A stretch of DNA of 37,098 bases, taken from Mycobacterium sp. Its GTDB lineage: Bacteria; Actinomycetota; Actinomycetes; Mycobacteriales; Mycobacteriaceae. Position 1 is the first letter of the stretch. The number at the start of each line of letters is the position of its first letter. The stretch covers positions 1 through 37,098 of the forward strand of contig JARLGR010000212.1 of assembly GCA_031292665.1 (NCBI GenBank), in the 5' to 3' direction. The translations under genes were made by a program, and so were the position numbers. This document shows positions 33,285-37,098 of the stretch, piece by piece. The notes under the pieces are model-generated. The model ran no database searches and was not told where the DNA came from. It saw only the letters and a program-made list of their open reading frames with translations.

Positions 33285-33833
33285 TTACCTCTCTTTTCCG
33301 TTTTGTTCGGCTTTCTCAAGCTCCACGCCGAAAGTGTTCAGGGCCATCGCAAGGCCGATGTAGCCGCCGATGGTGAAGACGAAGTCCATGCGCTGCCGTT
33401 CGTCGAGCCGCTCAGAAAGAGCGGTCCACGTCTGGTCGGACAGGTTGGACGTTTCATCCAGTTCGTCGACGGCCTTGAACACGGCGCCGTCGAACGCGTC
33501 GTCCGTCGCGCCGGTCCGGGCGGCGGCGATCTCGGCCTCGGACAGTCCCGCTTTCTTCGCGATTTCCACGTGGTGTGTCCACTCGTAGGCGCAGGCGCGT
33601 CGATGGGCGACGCGCAGGATCGCCTGCTCGCGGATTCGCGCCGGCAGCGTCGAACCGGTCAGCAGGTATCCGCCGAACCGCAAAAACGCGCCAGCCAGCT
33701 TCGGGTGACGCGCCAGCGTCGACATGAGGTTGCCGGCACCCTGGGGGTTGCGCCGTTCCGGGGGCAGCATGCCGGAGAGTGACTTATCGACAGCCTCGTC
33801 CCACTGATCCGCGGGCAGCGGCTGTACCCGCAT
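33285..33833 (-). CDS. Carboxymuconolactone decarboxylase (CMD) family protein
   Basis: A 182-residue AhpD/CMD-fold protein. The core helix has RIREQAILRVAHRRACAYEWTHHVEIAKKAGLS (key residues Arg, Glu, Cys, His-His). The CxxC of peroxidase-type AhpD is CAYE here, so a thiol-peroxidase role is unlikely. The residues fit the CMD-like group found in ring-degradation clusters, where members are often of unproven function. The ATG at 33833 has GAGGAGG upstream. It is the first gene of the minus-strand Rieske operon, and site c lies 34 bases before its start. Confidence 0.85.
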   Translation of the reverse strand: MRVQPLPADQWDEAVDKSLSGMLPPERRNPQGAGNLMSTLARHPKLAGAFLRFGGYLLTGSTLPARIREQAILRVAHRRACAYEWTHHVEIAKKAGLSEAEIAAARTGATDDAFDGAVFKAVDELDETSNLSDQTWTALSERLDERQRMDFVFTIGGYIGLAMALNTFGVELEKAEQNGKER

Positions 33834-33866
33834 GCGCGGCCTCCTCTCGGCACGATGGCGATGGCT

Positions 33867-33892
33867 CTCGTGGAAAGAGAATCATATTCTCA
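33867..33892. promoter_or_regulatory. GAGAATnnnATTCTC element (site c)
   Basis: GAGAAT-CAT-ATTCTC at 33878-33892 is a perfect 15-base palindrome, the same arms as site a. A TCTC half-site lies to the left with a spacer of seven (five in sites a and b). It ends up 34 to 59 bases before the CMD start, where a repressor would cover the promoter of the Rieske operon. Confidence 0.72.
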
Positions 33893-34172
33893 TTTCCAAC
33901 CAACAGACTTGCACGATTCGCCCGGCTGGTCAATGCCGACGAAGGGGACGAGCGGCAGGCCCACCCGCCAGGACCCGCGCCGACCCGCCGCCGGATCCGG
34001 CGACGCTGTCGACGTGCGTGCCTTCCAGCGACAACCCCAGGATCGGTTCCCGACGGCTCGACGTGCTGGCCTTTCCGGTTCCGCGCCGGTCCTCTGAAAT
34101 GGAGGATCCGCCCCAGTCGTCGGCCCCGGGGGAGGCCGCGGCGATCGGCCGCGACGATCGCTGGATGTTGAT

Positions 34173-34198
34173 TCTCACTTCGCGAGAAGATAGTTTTC
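34173..34198. promoter_or_regulatory. Degenerate GAGAATnnnATTCTC element (site d)
   Basis: The site reads TCTC-N7-GAGA-A-G-N3-GTTTTC, aligned with site c at the same spacing but with a weaker right arm. TTCTC and GAGAA around ACTTCGC are the best-kept parts. It ends 83 bases before the amidohydrolase ATG. Confidence 0.5.
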
Positions 34199-34281
34199 AA
34201 GTGAGGGTTTCGGCTGCGCGGCGGTTCGTAGGCTGTGTAAGAGCGGATGGATTCGATGGATTTGACGGAGAGGTAACGGCC

Positions 34282-35580
34282 ATGAACAAAGAGGACATGA
34301 TGCTGATCAGCGTCGATGATCACATCGTCGAGCCGCCGGACATGTTCAAGGATCACCTGCCGAAGAAGTACATCGATGACGCGCCTCGGCTGGTGCACAA
34401 CCCCGACGGCTCGGATATGTGGAAGTTCCGCGACACCGTCATCCCCAACGTGGCGCTCAACGCGGTCGCCGGCCGGCCCAAGGAGGAGTACGGGCTGGAG
34501 CCGCAAGGTCTGGATGAGATCCGGCCGGGCTGTTACAACGTCGACGAACGCGTCAAGGACATGAACGCCGGGGGCATCCTGGGCTCGATCTGTTTTCCGT
34601 CGTTCCCCGGCTTCGCCGGGCGCCTGTTCGCCACCGAGGATCACGAGTTCTCGGTGGCTCTGGTGCAGGCTTACAACGACTGGCACATCGACGAGTGGTG
34701 CGGCGCGTACCCGGCGCGGTTCATTCCGATGGCGCTGCCGGTGATCTGGGATGCCGAGGCGTGCGCCGCGGAAGTTCGGCGCGTCTCGAAGAAGGGCGTG
34801 CACGCGCTGACCTTCACCGAGAATCCGGCAGCGATGGGCTATCCCAGTTTCCACGACGATTATTGGACTCCGCTGTGGAAGGCGTTGTGCGACACCAACA
34901 CCGTGATGAACGTGCACATCGGATCGTCGGGCAGGCTGGCGATCACGGCGCCCGATGCGCCGATGGACGTGATGATCACGCTGCAGCCGATGAACATCGT
35001 GCAGGCCGCCGCGGATCTGCTGTGGTCCAAGCCGATCAAGGACTACCCGGATCTGAAGATCGCGCTGTCGGAGGGCGGCACCGGGTGGATCCCGTACTTC
35101 CTCGAGCGAGCGGACCGCACATACGAGATGCACTCGACGTGGACACACCAGAACTTCGGCGGCAAGGTGCCCAGCGAGGTCTTCCGCGAGCACTTCCTGA
35201 CGTGTTTCATCAGCGACAAGACCGGCGTCAAGCTGCGCAACGACATCGGTATCGACAACATCGCGTGGGAGGCCGACTACCCACACAGCGACTCGATGTG
35301 GCCGGGAGCCCCCGAGGAACTGTGGGACGTCTTGAGCCTGAACAACGTGCCGGACGACGAGATCAACAAGATCACCTACCAGAACGCGATGCGCTGGTAC
35401 TCGTTCGACCCGTTCACCCATGTGCCCCGGGAGCAGGCGACGGTCGGCGCGCTGCGCAAGGCCGCCGAGGGACACGACGTGTCGATCAGGGCGCTCAGCC
35501 ACCACAAAGAGACCAGGGCGGGCTCGTCCGTCGCGGACTTCACCGCCAACGCGAAAGCGCTCACCGGCAACAAGGACTGA
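34282..35580 (+). CDS. Amidohydrolase-2 (ACMSD-like) family protein
   Basis: A 432-residue TIM-barrel protein of the amidohydrolase-2 family. The N-terminal motif is SVDDHIVEPPDMF, central His in MNVHIGSSG, EGGTGWIPYFLERAD (with the conserved Trp), and Asp/His in EADYPHSDS. These give the single-metal site of the family, with one His in the first motif. Members decarboxylate or hydrolyse aromatic and ring-derived acids. The ATG at 34282 has GGAGAGG upstream. It is 58 bases before the acyl-CoA dehydrogenase, and site d lies upstream, so it may be co-regulated with the Rieske operon. It is only distantly similar to the 16851 protein, which has HHIGE and WSSDYPH at the same places. Confidence 0.87.
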   Translation: MNKEDMMLISVDDHIVEPPDMFKDHLPKKYIDDAPRLVHNPDGSDMWKFRDTVIPNVALNAVAGRPKEEYGLEPQGLDEIRPGCYNVDERVKDMNAGGILGSICFPSFPGFAGRLFATEDHEFSVALVQAYNDWHIDEWCGAYPARFIPMALPVIWDAEACAAEVRRVSKKGVHALTFTENPAAMGYPSFHDDYWTPLWKALCDTNTVMNVHIGSSGRLAITAPDAPMDVMITLQPMNIVQAAADLLWSKPIKDYPDLKIALSEGGTGWIPYFLERADRTYEMHSTWTHQNFGGKVPSEVFREHFLTCFISDKTGVKLRNDIGIDNIAWEADYPHSDSMWPGAPEELWDVLSLNNVPDDEINKITYQNAMRWYSFDPFTHVPREQATVGALRKAAEGHDVSIRALSHHKETRAGSSVADFTANAKALTGNKD

Positions 35581-35638
35581 AAAACACGCCGCCGGAATGC
35601 AAGTGTGCCGGGGCATTTCGACCAGAGGAGACCCCGCC

Positions 35639-36820
35639 GTGCCCGGCGCTGGAATGAATTTCGAGCTGACCGACGACCAGGAGTTGATCCGTCGGACGGT
35701 GGCCGAGTTGGCGCGTAAGTTCGGCGATCACTACTGGATGGAAAAAGACCAGGCGCACGAATTTCCCACCGAGTTCTACCGGGCCATCGCCGACGGCGGC
35801 TGGCTGGGCATGACGATTCCCACCGAATACGGCGGCCACGGCCTCGGAATCACCGAGGCCACAATCTTGCTCGAGGAGGTCGCCAAATCCGGCGGCGCGA
35901 TGAACGCGGCCAGCGCGATTCACCTGTCGATCTTCGGTATGCAACCGGTGGTGGTGCATGGTTCGGAGGAACTCAAGGCGCGCACGCTGCCCAGCGTCGC
36001 GACCGGCGAGGTGCATGTGTGCTTCGGGGTGACCGAACCCGGCGCCGGCCTCGACACGTCACGCATCACCACGTTTGCCAAGCGCGACGGGGACCGTTAC
36101 ATCGTCAATGGCCGCAAGGTGTGGATCTCCAAAGCGATGGAGTCCGACAAGATCCTGCTGCTCACCCGCACCCAGTCGTACGAAGAAGTGGCCAAGAAAA
36201 CCGATGGGATGACACTGTTTCTCACCGACCTGGACCGCAGCCGGGTCGACATCCGCCCCATCCGCAAGATGGGCCGCAACGCCGTCAGCTCCAACGAATT
36301 ATTCATCGACAACCTGGAGGTTCCGGTCGAGGACCGAATTGGCCAGGAGGGCAAGGGCTTTCAGTACATCCTGGACGGGCTGAACCCGGAGCGGATGCTG
36401 ATCGCCGCCGAGGCGCTGGGCATCGGCAGGGTGGCCCTGGACAAGGCGGTGAAATACGCCAACGATCGCGTGGTCTTCGGCCGGCCGATCGGAATGAACC
36501 AGGGCATCCAGTTCCCGCTCGCGGACTCACTGGCCCGGCTGGACGCCGCCGAGTTGATGCTGCGAAAGGCCACCTGGCTCTACGACAACGGCAAACCCTG
36601 TGGGCGCGAGGCGAATACCGCCAAGTATCTGTGCGCCGACGCTGGGTTTACCGCCGCGGACCGGGCCTTGCAGACCCACGGTGGCATGGGATATGCGGAG
36701 GAGTACCACGTCACGCGCTACTTCCGCGAAGCCCGGCTGATGAAGATCGCGCCGATCAGCCAGGAGATGATCCTGAACTTCCTGGGGTCACACGTCCTGA
36801 AACTGCCGCGGAGCTACTGA
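35639..36820 (+). CDS. Acyl-CoA dehydrogenase (complete, FadE type)
   Basis: A 393-residue acyl-CoA dehydrogenase with all parts of a homotetrameric enzyme. It has an N-terminal helical domain (FELTDDQELIRRTVAELAR), TEPGAGLDTSRI and NGRKVWISKAM in the middle domain, DRVVFGRPIGMNQGIQFPLAD, and HGGMGYAEEYHVTRYFREAR, whose second Glu aligns with the catalytic base. It should convert an acyl-CoA to the 2-enoyl-CoA, passing electrons to ETF. It differs from the split pair at 28049-29964. The GTG at 35639 was chosen because GAGGAG is eight bases upstream; an ATG at 35654 would drop five residues. Confidence 0.92.
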   Translation: MPGAGMNFELTDDQELIRRTVAELARKFGDHYWMEKDQAHEFPTEFYRAIADGGWLGMTIPTEYGGHGLGITEATILLEEVAKSGGAMNAASAIHLSIFGMQPVVVHGSEELKARTLPSVATGEVHVCFGVTEPGAGLDTSRITTFAKRDGDRYIVNGRKVWISKAMESDKILLLTRTQSYEEVAKKTDGMTLFLTDLDRSRVDIRPIRKMGRNAVSSNELFIDNLEVPVEDRIGQEGKGFQYILDGLNPERMLIAAEALGIGRVALDKAVKYANDRVVFGRPIGMNQGIQFPLADSLARLDAAELMLRKATWLYDNGKPCGREANTAKYLCADAGFTAADRALQTHGGMGYAEEYHVTRYFREARLMKIAPISQEMILNFLGSHVLKLPRSY

Positions 36821-36846
36821 GAGTCAACAGGACCCCCCGACGCGCC

Positions 36847-36900
36847 GAGCGTGTACGCACTGCGATGTTTTCATAATTTTCTGGCGCTCAGTACACGTTC
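36847..36900. promoter_or_regulatory. Spaced inverted repeat before the thiolase gene
   Basis: GAGCGTGTAC (36847-36856) and GTACACGTTC (36891-36900) form an inverted repeat with one mismatch, around an AT-rich centre that contains TTTCATAATTTT, a possible -10 region. It lies in the 162-base gap before the thiolase start. A regulatory site is likely but the protein is unknown. Confidence 0.4.
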
Positions 36901-36982
36901 GGCGATGGGGGACCGGACGCAGGCGGTTGAGGCTGGCGTCGTTTACTGAGTGTGTAAAGAGCAGAGCGATCGGAGTAGATGC

Positions 36983-37098
36983 ATGCGTGAGACAGTCATC
37001 GTCGAGGCGGTGCGTACGGCGGTCGGGAAGCGAAACGGCGGGCTCTCGGGCATGCACGCCGCCGACCTGTCCGCAATCGTCCTGAACGAACTGCTGGA
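36983..37098 (+). CDS. Thiolase / acetyl-CoA acetyltransferase (3' partial)
   Basis: The first 38 residues are visible and read like the start of a thiolase: VIVEAVRTAVGKRNGGLSGMHAADL, with the conserved RTAxGK and a following Gly-rich turn. Thiolases split 3-ketoacyl-CoA to acetyl-CoA (or propionyl-CoA) and a shortened acyl-CoA, the last step of beta-oxidation, which fits the acyl-CoA dehydrogenase upstream. The active-site Cys lies beyond the window. The ATG at 36983 has CGGAG seven bases upstream. Confidence 0.9.
   Translation, partial: MRETVIVEAVRTAVGKRNGGLSGMHAADLSAIVLNELL

Larger units (their letters stand above)
33834..34281. other. Divergent intergenic region with two regulatory elements
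   Basis: The 448-base spacer between the CMD operon and the amidohydrolase gene holds no convincing gene. It contains site c close to the CMD start and site d close to the amidohydrolase start, so it probably carries two back-to-back promoters under one regulator. The middle part is GC-rich and featureless to my eye. Confidence 0.6.

Noticed and set aside
31948..33363. A 471-codon plus-strand frame opposite the Rieske gene
   Set aside because: The minus-strand Rieske cluster and iron motifs are unmistakable; the plus frame has no domain and is a codon-bias shadow.
33784..35616. A 610-codon open frame on the minus strand opposite the 34282 amidohydrolase
   Set aside because: It runs antisense to a clear enzyme gene and through the intergenic region, its translation is rich in Arg/Val/His with no recognisable motif, and long antisense frames are expected at this GC content.
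1..37098. Mobile element, CRISPR array, tRNA or rRNA genes
   Set aside because: I found no transposase or integrase frame, no regularly spaced repeats, no tRNA cloverleaf in the spacers, and no long direct or inverted repeats bounding the gene clusters.

Overview
The window is high-GC actinobacterial DNA, most likely from a Mycobacterium or close relative. The grounds are a mycofactocin-coupled-type SDR, several FadE-type acyl-CoA dehydrogenases, a P450 paired with a single-cluster ferredoxin, two KstD-like flavoproteins, the remnant of a mycobacterial multicopper oxidase (MmcO), and frequent GTG/TTG starts with overlapping genes. Species cannot be fixed from the sequence alone. I saw no rRNA, tRNA, CRISPR array, insertion sequence or phage gene. 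Nearly all of the window is catabolic enzymes and their local regulators.

Layout. (1) 1-1479: end of a zinc-type alcohol dehydrogenase and a SnoaL-like protein. (2) 1489-13105: an IclR regulator and a KstD-like flavoprotein (minus) diverge from a tightly packed plus-strand operon. That operon encodes an MhpC-like C-C hydrolase, an MhpA-like hydroxylase, an MhpB-like extradiol dioxygenase, a second KstD-like flavoprotein, a luciferase-like monooxygenase, an SDR, a cyclase-family hydrolase and a second alpha/beta hydrolase. The IclR/MhpABC arrangement recalls the E. coli mhp and Rhodococcus hpp phenylpropionate loci, but the lower-pathway genes mhpD, mhpE and mhpF are absent here. (3) 13093-13493: a wrecked multicopper oxidase gene. 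(4) 13693-23617: an SDR, then TetR, ferredoxin, P450, amidohydrolase, two M24-fold proteins, a double-length CaiB/BaiF CoA-transferase and an SDR. A near-identical palindrome precedes both the first SDR and the TetR gene. (5) 23611-27819: two minus-strand SDRs, a second TetR regulator, a divergent acyl-CoA dehydrogenase and a small membrane protein. (6) 28049-33833: a minus-strand operon of a CMD-family protein, Rieske oxygenase, an unknown 111-residue protein, amidohydrolase, SnoaL-like protein and two complementary acyl-CoA dehydrogenase subunits. (7) 34282 to the end: amidohydrolase, acyl-CoA dehydrogenase and the start of a thiolase.

How it may fit together (inference). Oxygenases (P450, Rieske, luciferase-like) and SDRs would introduce and oxidise hydroxyl groups. 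KstD-like enzymes could desaturate or aromatise a cyclic ketone, and MhpA/B/C would make and cleave a catechol. CoA-transferase, acyl-CoA dehydrogenases and thiolase would carry acids into beta-oxidation. The clearest novel signals are regulatory: a GAGAATnnnATTCTC-type element at four intergenic sites that would join regions 5, 6 and 7 into one regulon of the second TetR protein, and a twin AAnTCAAnnnnTTGAnTT operator for the first TetR protein. Several proteins have lost canonical catalytic residues: the second M24 protein, the N-terminal half of the CoA-transferase, and the HxH motif of one amidohydrolase.
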